Assembly (NCBI RefSeq): GCF_002151125.1
Contig: NZ_MDJZ01000004.1
Location: 186,001 to 250,000, forward strand
Direction of reading: 5' to 3'
From: Clavibacter michiganensis
Lineage (GTDB): Bacteria > Actinomycetota > Actinomycetes > Actinomycetales > Microbacteriaceae
DNA: 64,000 nt
Of this stretch, positions 55,912 to 64,000 are shown piece by piece; the first letter of the stretch is position 1; every line of letters begins with the position of its first letter. A program made the translations under genes and the position numbers. The notes below the pieces were generated by a model. That model was not told the origin of the DNA, made no database searches, and saw nothing but the letters and a program-made list of their open reading frames with translations.

Positions 55912-56280
55912 CTAGCCGACGCCCTGCAGGTCGATCACGAAGATCAGCGTGCGGCCGGAGAGGCGGTGGCCGCCGCCCGCGGGGCCGTAGGCGAGCTCGG
56001 GCGGGACGACGAGCTGGCGGCGCCCGCCGACCTTCATGCCGGGGATGCCCTGCTGCCAGCCGGCGATGAGGCTCCTGAGGGGGAATCGCACGGACTGGCC
56101 GCGGCTCCACGAGGAGTCGAACTCCTCGCCGGACTCGAAGTCGACGCCGAGGTAGTGCACGTCGACGGTGTCGCCGGGCTGGGCCTCGGGGCCGTCGCCC
56201 ACGGTGACGTCGGAGATGGTGAGCTCTGCGGGGGCCGGGCCGTCGACGGGCTCGACCTCGGGCTTGGTGGTGTCGGTCAT
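55912..56280 (-). CDS. FKBP-type peptidyl-prolyl cis-trans isomerase
   Basis: 122-residue single FKBP domain catalysing proline isomerisation. Signatures are GDTVDVHYLGVDFESGEEFDSSW, the LIAGWQQGIPGMKVGGRRQLVVPPELAYG core and a C-terminal LIFVIDLQ. No signal peptide, so cytosolic. ATG 56280 preferred over TTG 56292. The triplet region before it (TTGACT, then GGATCC) resembles the leaderless starts elsewhere in the window, but the -10 match is poor. Confidence 0.95.
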   Translation of the reverse strand: MTDTTKPEVEPVDGPAPAELTISDVTVGDGPEAQPGDTVDVHYLGVDFESGEEFDSSWSRGQSVRFPLRSLIAGWQQGIPGMKVGGRRQLVVPPELAYGPAGGGHRLSGRTLIFVIDLQGVG

Positions 56281-56311
56281 GGATCCAGTCAAGCAGATCC
56301 CGGACGGGGCC

Positions 56312-56980
56312 TCAGTGCGCGTGCGTGTGCGCCTCGGCGGCCCGGCGGAGCTCGGCGATGGCCGACTCGGGGTCGCCGCCGCGGAACACGCCGGATCCGG
56401 AGACGAACGTGTCGGCGCCCGCCTCGGCCGCGCGGCCGATGGTCTCGACGTCGATGCCTCCGTCCACCTGGAGCCACACGTCGTGGCCGGACTCCCGGAG
56501 GCGCGAGCGCAGCGCCCGGAGCTTCGGCATGGTCTCGGGCATGAACGACTGGCCGCCGAACCCGGGCTCGACCGTCATCACGAGCACCTGGTCGAACTCG
56601 TGCAGCAGGTCGAGGTAGTCGTCCACCGGCGTGCCGGGCTTCAGCGCGATGCCGGCGCGCGCGCCGATCTCGCGGAGCCGCCGGGCGAGCGCGACGGGCT
56701 CGCGCGTGGCCTCGGCGTGGAAGGTGACGCTCGCGGCGCCCGCCTCCGCGTAGCCGGGCGCCCAGCGGTCGACGTCCTCGATCATCAGGTGGATGTCGAG
56801 CGGCACGGGCGTCACCTGCTGCAGGCGCTCGACCATGGTCAGCCCGAACGTGAGGTTCGGCACGAAGTGGTTGTCCATGATGTCGACGTGCACGAGGTCG
56901 GCGGTGGCGAGACGCCGGATCTCGCGCTCCAGGTTCGCGAAGTCGGCGGACAGGATGCTCGGTTCGATGCGGACGGGCAT
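56312..56980 (-). CDS. rpe: ribulose-phosphate 3-epimerase
   Basis: 222-residue TIM barrel interconverting ribulose- and xylulose-5-phosphate. Metal and catalytic residues: His31, Asp33 in VHVDIMDNHF, His64 in DIHLM and the aspartate of QVDGGID. It belongs to the same pathway as the operon at 8.5-16.8 kb. Starts 10 nt after the rsmB stop. Confidence 0.97.
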   Translation of the reverse strand: MPVRIEPSILSADFANLEREIRRLATADLVHVDIMDNHFVPNLTFGLTMVERLQQVTPVPLDIHLMIEDVDRWAPGYAEAGAASVTFHAEATREPVALARRLREIGARAGIALKPGTPVDDYLDLLHEFDQVLVMTVEPGFGGQSFMPETMPKLRALRSRLRESGHDVWLQVDGGIDVETIGRAAEAGADTFVSGSGVFRGGDPESAIAELRRAAEAHTHAH

Positions 56981-56990
56981 GGTCCCGACC

Positions 56991-58469
56991 CTACCGGCGG
57001 GTCAGCAGGGCGATGAACATGGCATCCGTGCCGTGCCGGTGCGGCCAGAGCTGCACGCTGGATCCGCGGCTCCCCGCGTCGGGGTCCTCCGGCAGCTCGA
57101 GGTCGCCGTCGGCCACCTCCTGGAGCACCGCGCCCGTGTCGAGCGCCGTCACGTCCCCGTGGCGCTGCAGCGCGGCCTGCACGATGGCGCGGGTCTCGGC
57201 GAGGTGCGGCGAGCACGTGACGTAGGCGAGGATCCCGCCGGGCGCGAGCGCGCCGATCGCGGCGTCGATGAGCCCGGCCTGCAGGGCCCCGAGGCCCGCG
57301 ACGTCGCGCGGGGTCTTCCGCCAGCGCGCCTCGGGCCGGCGGCGGAGGGCGCCGAGGCCGCTGCAGGGCGCGTCGAGGAGGATCCGGTCGAACTCCCCGG
57401 GGTGGCCCTCCCCCACGGTCGTGCCGTCGAGCTCCCATACCTCGGTGTCGCCGGGCACCGCGCGGAGGGCATCGCGGACGAGGCCCGCCCGCGCGGGGAC
57501 GAGCTCGTTCGCGGTGAGCAGGGCGCCGGATCGACCGGCCTCCGCGGCGAGCAGCGCGGCCTTGCCGCCGGGGCCCGCGCAGAGGTCCAGCCAGCGCTCG
57601 CCGGGGGTGACGGGCCGCGCGCGGCTGAGCGCGAGGGCGGCGAGCTGGGATCCCTCGTCCTGCACGCGGACGCGGCCCTCGGCGACGCCGGGCGCGTCCA
57701 TCGGATCTCCGCCCTCGAGGTAGGCGCCGACGGGCGAGAACGCAGCCGGCTGCTCCTGCGTCTCCGCGACGGTCGCGAGGCCCGGGAGCGCGACGAGGCT
57801 CACCGCGGGCGCGGCGTTGTCGGCGCGCAGCAGGTCCTCGAGCTCGTCGGCGCGGCCCTCGCGGGCGAGCGCCTGGCGGAGGGCGCGCAGCACCCACAGC
57901 GGGTGCGAGTGCTCGAGGGCGAGCCGCTCGTCGTCGCTCGCGGCGCTGTCGAGCACGCGCTGCCGCCACTCGGCGGGCTCGGAGCGCGTGACGGTGCGGA
58001 GGACGCCGTTGACGAAGCCGGTGGCGGAGCGGGATCCGACCGCGCGCGCCATGTCGACGCCCTCGTTGACGGCCGCGTGGGTGGCGACGCGCATGCTGAG
58101 GAGCTGGTGCACGGAGAGGCGGAGGACGTCGAGGATCGGCGCGTCGATGGCCGCGACGGGGCGGCCCGCGGCGAGCTCGATCACGCGGTCGTAGTAGCCG
58201 GACATGCGGAGCGTGCCGTAGGTCAGCTCCGTGGCGAGCGCGGCGTCCTGCGCGCTGAGGGCCGCACGGCGGATCTTGACGGGGAGCAGAAGGTTCGCGT
58301 ACGCATCCGACTCGCGGACCGCGCTCACGACCTCGTAGGCGACGCGCCGCGCCGCGCTGACGGTGGCGGAGCCGCCGACCGCGGGACGGTCGTCGGGACG
58401 GCGGCGGCCGCCTCCCGCGGGCCGGCGTGCGCCCGGTCGGCGGGCGGAGGATCCGGTGCTGTCGCTCAT
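56991..58469 (-). CDS. rsmB: 16S rRNA m5C methyltransferase RsmB (NusB domain + methylase)
   Basis: 492-residue SAM-dependent RNA methylase. An arginine-rich N-terminal tail (to about 35) is followed by a NusB-like RNA-binding domain and the methylase with SAM site LDLCAGPGGKA, DAPCSGLG and YVTCSPH (catalytic and helper cysteines). The E. coli enzyme modifies C967 of 16S rRNA. The ATG overlaps the stop of an upstream 24-codon mini-ORF by 4 nt; that mini-ORF comes from a tandem duplication of the fmt/rsmB junction. Confidence 0.94.
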   Translation of the reverse strand: MSDSTGSSARRPGARRPAGGGRRRPDDRPAVGGSATVSAARRVAYEVVSAVRESDAYANLLLPVKIRRAALSAQDAALATELTYGTLRMSGYYDRVIELAAGRPVAAIDAPILDVLRLSVHQLLSMRVATHAAVNEGVDMARAVGSRSATGFVNGVLRTVTRSEPAEWRQRVLDSAASDDERLALEHSHPLWVLRALRQALAREGRADELEDLLRADNAAPAVSLVALPGLATVAETQEQPAAFSPVGAYLEGGDPMDAPGVAEGRVRVQDEGSQLAALALSRARPVTPGERWLDLCAGPGGKAALLAAEAGRSGALLTANELVPARAGLVRDALRAVPGDTEVWELDGTTVGEGHPGEFDRILLDAPCSGLGALRRRPEARWRKTPRDVAGLGALQAGLIDAAIGALAPGGILAYVTCSPHLAETRAIVQAALQRHGDVTALDTGAVLQEVADGDLELPEDPDAGSRGSSVQLWPHRHGTDAMFIALLTRR

Positions 58470-58540
58470 CGTGCGGTCACGTCCTTCATCGTGACGCCGC
58501 GCCACCGGTCGGCGGCGGGGCGTCCTGTGCTCTCGCTCAT
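58466..58540 (-). CDS. 24-codon chimeric mini-ORF 2 (rsmB N-term / fmt C-term)
   Basis: Reads MSESTGRPAADRWRGVTM then KDVTAR and stop. The first six or seven residues resemble the rsmB start (MSDSTGS) and the rest the fmt end (PAADWWRGVTMRDVTAR). Start overlaps mini-ORF 1 stop by 4 nt, and its stop overlaps the rsmB start by 4 nt. Probably a by-product of the duplication that keeps translational coupling; it may be translated but a function is not implied. Confidence 0.5.
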   Translation of the reverse strand: MSESTGRPAADRWRGVTMKDVTAR

Positions 58541-58611
58541 CGTGCGGTCACGTCCTTCATCGTGACGCCGCGCCACCGGTCGGCGGCGGGGCGTCCTGTG
58601 CTCTCGCTCAT
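58537..58611 (-). CDS. 24-codon chimeric mini-ORF 1 (rsmB N-term / fmt C-term)
   Basis: Same encoded peptide as mini-ORF 2. The ATG overlaps the fmt stop by 4 nt, exactly where rsmB is expected to have started before the duplication. AAGGA lies about 12 nt before the next ATG inside the unit, a weak ribosome binding site. Confidence 0.5.
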   Translation of the reverse strand: MSESTGRPAADRWRGVTMKDVTAR

Positions 58612-59525
58612 CGTGCGGTCACGTCCCTCATCGTGACGCCGCGCCACCAGTCGGCCGCGGGCATGGGGCTCTTCCCCGCGGGCTGCACCTGGATGAGCTC
58701 GACGGGGTGGCTGGCGGTGCCGACCGCGACGCGGCCGTCGAGGGCGGCGATGCGGCCGGGATCCAGCGGCGCGGCGTCGCGGAGGGCCGCTGCTCGGTGG
58801 ATCTTGAGGCGCACGTCCTCGACGGACGTGTGCGCGCCGGGCTCGGGCGTGACGCCGCGGATGCGCGCGAGCACCTCGTCGGCCGGGCGGGCCCAGTCGA
58901 CGCGGCCGTCGTCGATCGTGGTCTTGGGCGCGAGGGTCGGCTCGCCCTCCTGGGGCCGGGCGACGGCGGTGCCCGCCGCGATGGCGTCCACCGTGCGCGC
59001 CAGCAGGTCGGCGCCCTGGACCGCGAGCGCGTCGAGCACGTGCCCGGCCGTCTCGTGGTCGCCCGTGGGCCGCTCCTCCATCGCGAAGACGGGACCGGTG
59101 TCCATGCCGCGCTCCAGCTGGAAGACGCTGGCGCCCGTGACGCGCTCGCCCGCCATGATCGAGCGCTGCACGGGCGCGGCGCCGCGCCACCGGGGCAGCA
59201 GCGAGAAGTGCAGGTTGATCCAGCCGCGGGCGGGCGTGGACAGCAGCGGCTCGCGCACGAGGCCGCCGTACGCGACGATCACGCCGAGGTCGGCCTCGAC
59301 CGCGGCGATGCGGGCGGTGGCGTCCTCGTCGAGGCGGTTCACGCGGAGCGTCGGGATGCCGAGGCGCTCCGCCTCCGCGGCCACGGGCGACGGCGTGAGC
59401 ACGCGCTTCCGGCCGAGCGGCGCGTCCGCGCGGGTGACGACGAGCGCGATCTCGTGGCCGGACGCGGCGAGCCGCTGGAGCGAGGGCACGGCCGCGAGGG
59501 GCGTGCCGGCGAAGACGAGTCTCAT
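58608..59525 (-). CDS. fmt: methionyl-tRNA formyltransferase
   Basis: 305-residue enzyme formylating initiator Met-tRNA with 10-formyl-THF. Catalytic Asn104, His106 and Asp142 lie in WINLHFSLLPRWRGAAP and ERGMDTGPVF; LTPSPV is the folate-side motif. C-terminal OB-like domain ends MPAADWWRGVTMRDVTAR, which is the source of the duplicated segment. ATG 59525 has GAGAGGA upstream. Confidence 0.96.
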   Translation of the reverse strand: MRLVFAGTPLAAVPSLQRLAASGHEIALVVTRADAPLGRKRVLTPSPVAAEAERLGIPTLRVNRLDEDATARIAAVEADLGVIVAYGGLVREPLLSTPARGWINLHFSLLPRWRGAAPVQRSIMAGERVTGASVFQLERGMDTGPVFAMEERPTGDHETAGHVLDALAVQGADLLARTVDAIAAGTAVARPQEGEPTLAPKTTIDDGRVDWARPADEVLARIRGVTPEPGAHTSVEDVRLKIHRAAALRDAAPLDPGRIAALDGRVAVGTASHPVELIQVQPAGKSPMPAADWWRGVTMRDVTAR

Positions 59526-59619
59526 CGAGGGGTCCTCTCGGGGACGGCGTGCGGGTGGGCGGAGGAGTCGGGTGGCGGGGCGACGCGGCCGGGCGCGCGT
59601 GCCGGGCGGCGGCCGCGGA

Positions 59620-61629
59620 TCAGAACAGCCCCGTGTCGTCGAACCGTACACGGAGGGGCACGGTGGGCCGGAACCCGGTGCGGCCGGCGACGGGCTTCCG
59701 ACGGCTGGAGGCGTTCCGCACGACGGCGGCGCGCAGCTCGCGCGCCGCGTCCGGCCCGCTCGCGTAGTCGAGCCGGACGATGGCGCGCACGCGGCCCTGC
59801 TCGGTGGGCACCGGCCCGAGGACGTCGACGCCCTCGATCCCGTCGAGCCGCCCGACCGCCTCGCCCACGACGTCCGGGAGCCCCTCCACGCTCGCGGCGC
59901 GCACGGCGGGCGGGAACCGCAGGGCGCGGCGCTCGAGCAGCTCCTCGTGCGCGTACCGCGACTGCTGCCAGGTCGCGAGGGCGCGGGCGACCTGGCCGCC
60001 GACGCCCACGAGCATCACGGGCGCGCGGGGAGCGGCGAGGGCGGCGGCGTTCGACCACTGGCGGAGCACGTCCTCCCCCACCCGCAGGCTCTCGCGGGCG
60101 AGCATCCGCTCCCCGTCGAGCAGCAGGATCGCACGGTAGCCGCCCGCCGCGACGGGCTCGGCCCCGCGCGTGGCGACGACGAGCCGCGACTCGGCGTCGA
60201 CCTCCTGCACGTGGCGCTCGCCGTCGGCCAGCACGACCTGCACGCCGGGGAACGCGCGGCCGAGCTCCTCCGCCGTGCGGCCCGCGCCGATGGTCACGAG
60301 GCGCAGCTCGTCGGATCCGCAGTTCGCGCAGCGCCAGTCGCCGGCGAGGTGCCCGCACCAGCCGCACGTGGGCGTGCTCGTGGCGGTGGACATGCCGAGC
60401 GGGCCCGTGCAGACGGTGCAGCGCGCCGCCTGGCGGCAGGCGCGGCACGCGACGAGCGGCGCGTAGCCGGGGCGGGCGACCTGGATGAGGACCGGCCCGT
60501 GCTCGACCGCGTCCTTGGCCGCGCGCCAGGCGCCCGAGGGGATCCGCGCCTGCCGGGCGAAGCCCTCGTCGCCCGTCTGCGAGGTGGTCGGGATCACCCG
60601 CGGGGTCCGGGTGGCGGCGGGCGAGACGCTCGCCAGGTACCCGATCGCGACGAGGCGCTCGACCTCGGTGCTCCGCGAGTGCGCGAGCAGCACGAGCGCC
60701 GTGCCCTGCTGGCGGCTGCGGAGGAGGGCGACGTCGCGCGCGTTGGCGTACGGGCTGAGCGGCTCCGCGTGCAGCGGATCCCCCTCGTCCCACATCGCGA
60801 CGAGGCCGAGGCGCGGCGCGGGCGCGTAGACGGCGGAGCGGTTGCCGACGACGATGCGGGGCGCGTCGCCGAGCCCGGCGAGGAAGGAGCGGTAGCGGTC
60901 GGGGCCGGACTGGCGCGCGTCGGTGCGGATCACGGACCCGGCGGGGGCGTGGGCGGCGAGGGCGGCTTCCAGCTGGTCCTGGTCGCGGTAGTCGGGCACG
61001 ACGAGGACGCTGCTGCGGCCGGACGCGAGGACGCGCGCGGCGGCCTGCGCGAGGGTCACGGCCCAGCGACCGGCCCAGACGCCTCCGGGCAGCTCGACGA
61101 CCTCGGGGATGGCGTCGACGGCCACCCGACCGGAACCGTCGACCGCCGCGGCCAGGCCGTCCGGCGCATAGCCGTCGACGGGCCGGAGCGCGACGAGGGC
61201 GGGATCCGCGTCCTCCACGTCGTCCGCTTCCGCCGCCGCCAGCGCCGCGAGGTGCGCCTTCTCCACCCGCACCTGGCGCGGCGGCACGGCCAGCCGGATC
61301 ACGTCGGATGCGGTCCCGGCCTGACGGTCGGCGACCTCCCGCGCGAGCGTCCAGATCTCCGGCCGCAGCACGGGCAGCGGCGACACGACCTGCTCCACCT
61401 CGCTGAGCTTCCCGTCGTAGCCCCGGCCGTCGCCGACCTCGACCACGTAGCCGTCGGCCACGCGCCCCGCGGAGCGCAGCGGCACGCGCACGCGCACGCC
61501 GGGCACGCACGTCGCGCGCAGCTCCTCGGGCACCGCGTAGTCGAACAGCCGGTCGAGCTGCGGCAGCGGGGAGTCGACCATGACCCGCACGACGGACGGG
61601 CCCGCGCCGACCGGATCCGCCGCGGTCAC
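59620..61629 (-). CDS. priA: primosomal protein N' (PriA), helicase motor apparently degenerate
   Basis: 669-residue PriA-like replication restart protein. An N-terminal 3'-DNA binding domain (about 1-105) and a cysteine-rich zinc region (CRACRQAARC, CTGP, CGWC, CANC) are visible. The Walker A GxGKT expected after about residue 185 is missing (GRWAVTLAQAAA instead), and the DEEH box reads DEGD. This degenerate type is typical of actinobacteria, where it is usually annotated as a probable primosomal protein. ATPase activity is therefore doubtful. GTG start; fmt follows after 94 bp. Confidence 0.9.
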   Translation of the reverse strand: MTAADPVGAGPSVVRVMVDSPLPQLDRLFDYAVPEELRATCVPGVRVRVPLRSAGRVADGYVVEVGDGRGYDGKLSEVEQVVSPLPVLRPEIWTLAREVADRQAGTASDVIRLAVPPRQVRVEKAHLAALAAAEADDVEDADPALVALRPVDGYAPDGLAAAVDGSGRVAVDAIPEVVELPGGVWAGRWAVTLAQAAARVLASGRSSVLVVPDYRDQDQLEAALAAHAPAGSVIRTDARQSGPDRYRSFLAGLGDAPRIVVGNRSAVYAPAPRLGLVAMWDEGDPLHAEPLSPYANARDVALLRSRQQGTALVLLAHSRSTEVERLVAIGYLASVSPAATRTPRVIPTTSQTGDEGFARQARIPSGAWRAAKDAVEHGPVLIQVARPGYAPLVACRACRQAARCTVCTGPLGMSTATSTPTCGWCGHLAGDWRCANCGSDELRLVTIGAGRTAEELGRAFPGVQVVLADGERHVQEVDAESRLVVATRGAEPVAAGGYRAILLLDGERMLARESLRVGEDVLRQWSNAAALAAPRAPVMLVGVGGQVARALATWQQSRYAHEELLERRALRFPPAVRAASVEGLPDVVGEAVGRLDGIEGVDVLGPVPTEQGRVRAIVRLDYASGPDAARELRAAVVRNASSRRKPVAGRTGFRPTVPLRVRFDDTGLF

Positions 61630-61671
61630 CGTGCCCTCCCGGTCACGCCGGGACCCGGACGACGGGGCGCG

Positions 61672-62883
61672 TCAGAGGCCCGCGGCGCTCTGCAGGTCGG
61701 CGACACGGTCGAGCGCCTCCCAGGTGAAGTCCGGCAGCTCGCGCCCGAAGTGCCCGTAGGCGGCGGTCTGCGCGTAGACGGGGCGGAGCAGGTCGAGCCG
61801 CTCGACGATGGCGGCGGGACGCAGGTCGAAGACATCGCGGATGGCGCGGACGATGCGCTCCTCGGGCACGTGCGCCGTGCCGAAGGCCTCGACGTAGAGG
61901 CCGACGGGCGCGGCCTTGCCGATGGCGTACGCGACCTGCACCTCGAGCCGGTCGGCGAGGCCCGCGGCGACCGCGTTCTTCGCGACCCAGCGCATGGCGT
62001 AGGCGGCGCTCCGGTCGACCTTCGACGGGTCCTTGCCGCTGAAGGCGCCGCCGCCGTGCCGGCTGAAGCCGCCGTAGGTGTCGACGATGATCTTCCGGCC
62101 CGTGAGGCCCGCGTCGCCCTTCGGCCCGCCGATCTCGAACTTGCCCGTGGGGTTGATCAGCAGGGTCGCGTCGCGCGAGTCGAGCTCGATGCCGATCTCC
62201 GCGGCCTGCGCGAGCACCGGGCGGATCACGTGCTCCTCGACCTCGCGGCGGAGGTCCTCCTGGGACACCTGCGGGCCGTGCTGGGTGGACAGCACGACGG
62301 TGTCGACCGTGCGCGGCACGAGGCCGTCGTAGCCGATGGTGACCTGCGTCTTGCCGTCCGGCCGGAGGTACGCGAGCTCGCCCGAGTGGCGGACCGCCGC
62401 GAGGCGCTCGGCCAGGCGGTGCGCCAGGTAGATCGGCAGCGGCATGAACACGGGGGTGTCGCGCGACGCGTAGCCGAACATGAGGCCCTGGTCGCCGGCG
62501 CCCTGCAGGTCGTGCGCGTCGGTGGACGCGGATCCCGAACGGGACTCGTACGAGCGGTCGACCCCCTGCGCGATGTCGGGCGACTGCGCGCCGATGGACA
62601 CCGTGACGCCGCAGTTGCTGCCGTCGAAGCCGACCTCGGAGGAGTCGTAGCCGATGTCCCGGATGCGGTCGCGCACGATCTGCGGGATGTCGACGTAGCC
62701 GCTCGTGGTGACCTCGCCCGCGACGTGCACGAGGCCCGTGGTGACGAGCGTCTCGACCGCCGCGCGGCTGGTCCGGTCCTGCGTCAGGAGCGCGTCGAGG
62801 ATGCTGTCCGAGATCTGGTCGCAGATCTTGTCGGGGTGTCCCTCGGTGACGGACTCGGAGGTGAACAGGCGCAGGTCGGTCAC
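61672..62883 (-). CDS. metK: S-adenosylmethionine synthase
   Basis: 403-residue enzyme making SAM from methionine and ATP. His16 and Asp18 of [14 protein letters not shown], the [12 protein letters not shown] hexapeptide region and [12 protein letters not shown]-like P-loop (GGGAFSGKD) are visible. GTG start ([12 protein letters not shown]) with CTGGAG 7 nt upstream. The open frame extends upstream into coaBC, so the start rests on family alignment. No SAM riboswitch seen upstream. Confidence 0.97.
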   Translation of the reverse strand: MTDLRLFTSESVTEGHPDKICDQISDSILDALLTQDRTSRAAVETLVTTGLVHVAGEVTTSGYVDIPQIVRDRIRDIGYDSSEVGFDGSNCGVTVSIGAQSPDIAQGVDRSYESRSGSASTDAHDLQGAGDQGLMFGYASRDTPVFMPLPIYLAHRLAERLAAVRHSGELAYLRPDGKTQVTIGYDGLVPRTVDTVVLSTQHGPQVSQEDLRREVEEHVIRPVLAQAAEIGIELDSRDATLLINPTGKFEIGGPKGDAGLTGRKIIVDTYGGFSRHGGGAFSGKDPSKVDRSAAYAMRWVAKNAVAAGLADRLEVQVAYAIGKAAPVGLYVEAFGTAHVPEERIVRAIRDVFDLRPAAIVERLDLLRPVYAQTAAYGHFGRELPDFTWEALDRVADLQSAAGL

Positions 62884-62921
62884 GGGTCGCTCCAGGGGAT
62901 CGCGTGGTCGCGCGCCGTTCG

Positions 62922-64000
62922 CTACTGCGGCGCCGGCGCGCCCACTACGTCGAGAATTCGATGGGCGACCTGCTCCTTGGAGCCGGAGGCCTCCACGAGT
63001 GTATCGCCGGACCTGTCGAGCACCGTGATCGCGTTGTCCTCCGCGGCGAACCCTTGCGACCACCCGACCCTGTTGAGGACGAGCAGGTCGCAGCCCTTCC
63101 GGGCGACCTTCGCCCGGCCGATCCTCAGCCGCTCGACCGGGTCCTCCTCGGTCTCGGCCGCGAAGCCGACGACGAGGCGGCGCGTGCCGTCCGCGCGCGG
63201 CGCGGCGGCGTCGGCGGCGAGGCGCTGGAGGACGTCCGGGTTCCGCACGAGCTCGACCGAGAGCGCGTCACCCGCCTCCTCCTTCCTGATCTTGCCCGGG
63301 GAGACGGCGACGGGCCGGTAGTCGGCGACGGCCGCGGCCATGATGACGACGTCGGCGCCGTCGGCCTCGCGCACCATGGCGTCGGAGAGCTCGAGCGCGG
63401 TCGAGACGGGCACGACGCGGACGCCGGTGGGCGCGGGCACCTCGAGGTGCGCCGCGACGAGCGTGACCTCGGCGCCGCGGTCGCGCGCGGCGGCCGCGAG
63501 GGCGACCCCCTGCCGGCCGGAGGAGCGGTTGCCGAGGAAGCGCACGGGATCCAGAGGTTCGCGCGTGCCGCCCGCGGAGACGACGATGCGCCGGCCCTCG
63601 AGATCGCGCCCGCCGGGGCGGACGGCGGCGAGGGCGGCGGCGATGACGTCCTCCACCTCGGCCATGCGGCCGGGTCCGGAGTCGGTGCCCGTGAGGCGGC
63701 CCGACGTCGGGCCGACGAGCGTCGCGCCGCGCGAGCGCAGGAGCGCCGCGTTGGCCTGGGTGGCCGGGTGCTGCCACATCTCGGTGTGCATCGCGGGGGC
63801 GACGACGAGGGGCGCACGGCTGGCGAGGATGGTCGTGCCGAGCAGATCGTCCGAGAGGCCGAGGGCCATGGCGGCGAGCGTGTGCGCGGTGGCCGGGGCG
63901 ACGACGATGAGGTCGGCCTTCTGGCCGAGCGCCACGTGGCGCACCTCGGAGACCCCGTCGTAGAGGTCGCTCGTGACGGGGTTCCGGCTGACGGCCTCGA
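62922..64000 (-). CDS. coaBC: bifunctional CoaBC (PPC synthetase / decarboxylase), N-terminus beyond window
   Basis: Partial gene, open at the right edge. The C-terminal 360 residues shown contain the end of the flavin-dependent decarboxylase domain ([13 protein letters not shown], substrate-clamp region) and the CoaB synthetase domain ([41 protein letters not shown]). It joins cysteine to phosphopantothenate and decarboxylates the product, for coenzyme A. Its stop lies 38 nt upstream of metK. Confidence 0.96.
   Translation of the reverse strand, partial: EAVSRNPVTSDLYDGVSEVRHVALGQKADLIVVAPATAHTLAAMALGLSDDLLGTTILASRAPLVVAPAMHTEMWQHPATQANAALLRSRGATLVGPTSGRLTGTDSGPGRMAEVEDVIAAALAAVRPGGRDLEGRRIVVSAGGTREPLDPVRFLGNRSSGRQGVALAAAARDRGAEVTLVAAHLEVPAPTGVRVVPVSTALELSDAMVREADGADVVIMAAAVADYRPVAVSPGKIRKEEAGDALSVELVRNPDVLQRLAADAAAPRADGTRRLVVGFAAETEEDPVERLRIGRAKVARKGCDLLVLNRVGWSQGFAAEDNAITVLDRSGDTLVEASGSKEQVAHRILDVVGAPAPQ

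Larger units (their letters stand above)
58456..58657 (-). repeat. 71-bp tandem duplication of the fmt/rsmB junction (two full copies plus a partial third)
   Basis: Units begin at 58456, 58527 and 58598, each opening with GTGCT on the plus strand. The first two units are nearly identical over 71 bp; the third is the presumed ancestral junction and diverges after about 50-60 bp where fmt-specific sequence continues. Each unit contains the end of fmt and the first codons of rsmB. Since 71 is not a multiple of three, every junction re-creates an ATGA overlap. Confidence 0.92.

Noticed and set aside
58456-58657. CRISPR-like array
   Set aside because: Repeats are directly adjacent with no spacers, and the unit is explained by coding sequence of fmt and rsmB.
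62884-62921. SAM riboswitch before metK
   Set aside because: Only 38 bp separate coaBC and metK, too short for any SAM riboswitch; just a ribosome binding site is seen.
58633-63321. 1562-codon plus-strand open frame across fmt-priA-metK-coaBC
   Set aside because: Antisense shadow of four well-recognised genes; spans their intergenic gaps only because stop codons are rare at this GC content.

Overview
This 64 kb window is a gene-dense, strongly GC-rich stretch of an actinobacterial chromosome. The WhiA and RbpA genes, OpcA, an ANTAR response regulator, an HGxxPAAW membrane protein and the order ctaB-tkt-tal-pgi-zwf-opcA-pgl facing rbpA-secG-tpiA-pgk-gap-whiA-rapZ-uvrCA place it in the Actinobacteria. 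The sequences look like Microbacteriaceae, and Clavibacter is my best guess (inference from recognition, no search was run). I see no prophage, insertion sequence, CRISPR array or obvious island. It reads as conserved core chromosome, and nearly all genes after about 17 kb lie on the minus strand.

Layout. 1-1.5 kb: partial ABC-F ATPase. 1.7-5.8 kb: a suf operon for Fe-S cluster assembly (sufB-sufD-Rieske ferredoxin-sufC-sufT, minus strand) without sufS or sufU. 6-8.4 kb: heme A pathway genes ctaA and ctaB, convergent. 8.5-16.8 kb: a plus-strand pentose phosphate operon (tkt, tal, pgi, zwf, opcA, pgl). 17-20.8 kb: lower glycolysis (gap-pgk-tpiA) with secG and rbpA. 20.9-30.7 kb: sodA, whiA, rapZ and the uvrC/uvrA/uvrB excision repair genes. 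30.7-39.1 kb: coaE, rpsA, a DUF885 peptidase with a PTS EIIA-like protein, polA, a thioesterase and a PdtaR-like regulator. 39.2 kb: the only RNA gene seen, tRNA-Leu(CAA). 39.3-48 kb: pyk, gltBD and lgt. 48.1-55.8 kb: tightly packed trp (trpE, membrane protein, HGxxPAAW protein, trpC, trpB, trpA) and his (hisE, hisG, hisF, hisI) genes. 55.9-64 kb: FKBP isomerase, rpe, rsmB, fmt, priA, metK and partial coaBC.

The genes form coherent units: carbon flow from glucose-6-phosphate through the pentose phosphate and triose branches to pyruvate; histidine and tryptophan synthesis as one run, with hisI and trpE overlapping by 4 nt; glutamate synthase supplying nitrogen; and nucleotide excision repair with polA nearby. 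Stop/start overlaps of 1-10 nt are very common, which suggests pervasive translational coupling.

The most unusual feature is at 58456-58657. The fmt/rsmB junction has been tandemly duplicated as 71-bp units, creating two 24-codon mini-ORFs. Each joins an rsmB-like N terminus to an fmt-like C terminus, and each is linked to its neighbours by a 4-nt ATGA overlap, so the coupling chain fmt > mini-ORF 1 > mini-ORF 2 > rsmB is preserved. A second pattern is a TAnnnT-like -10 box 6-7 nt before the start codon of several genes (uvrA, uvrB, coaE, polA, the ANTAR regulator), which suggests leaderless mRNAs. I found nothing that I can call a new defence, mobile or biosynthetic system.
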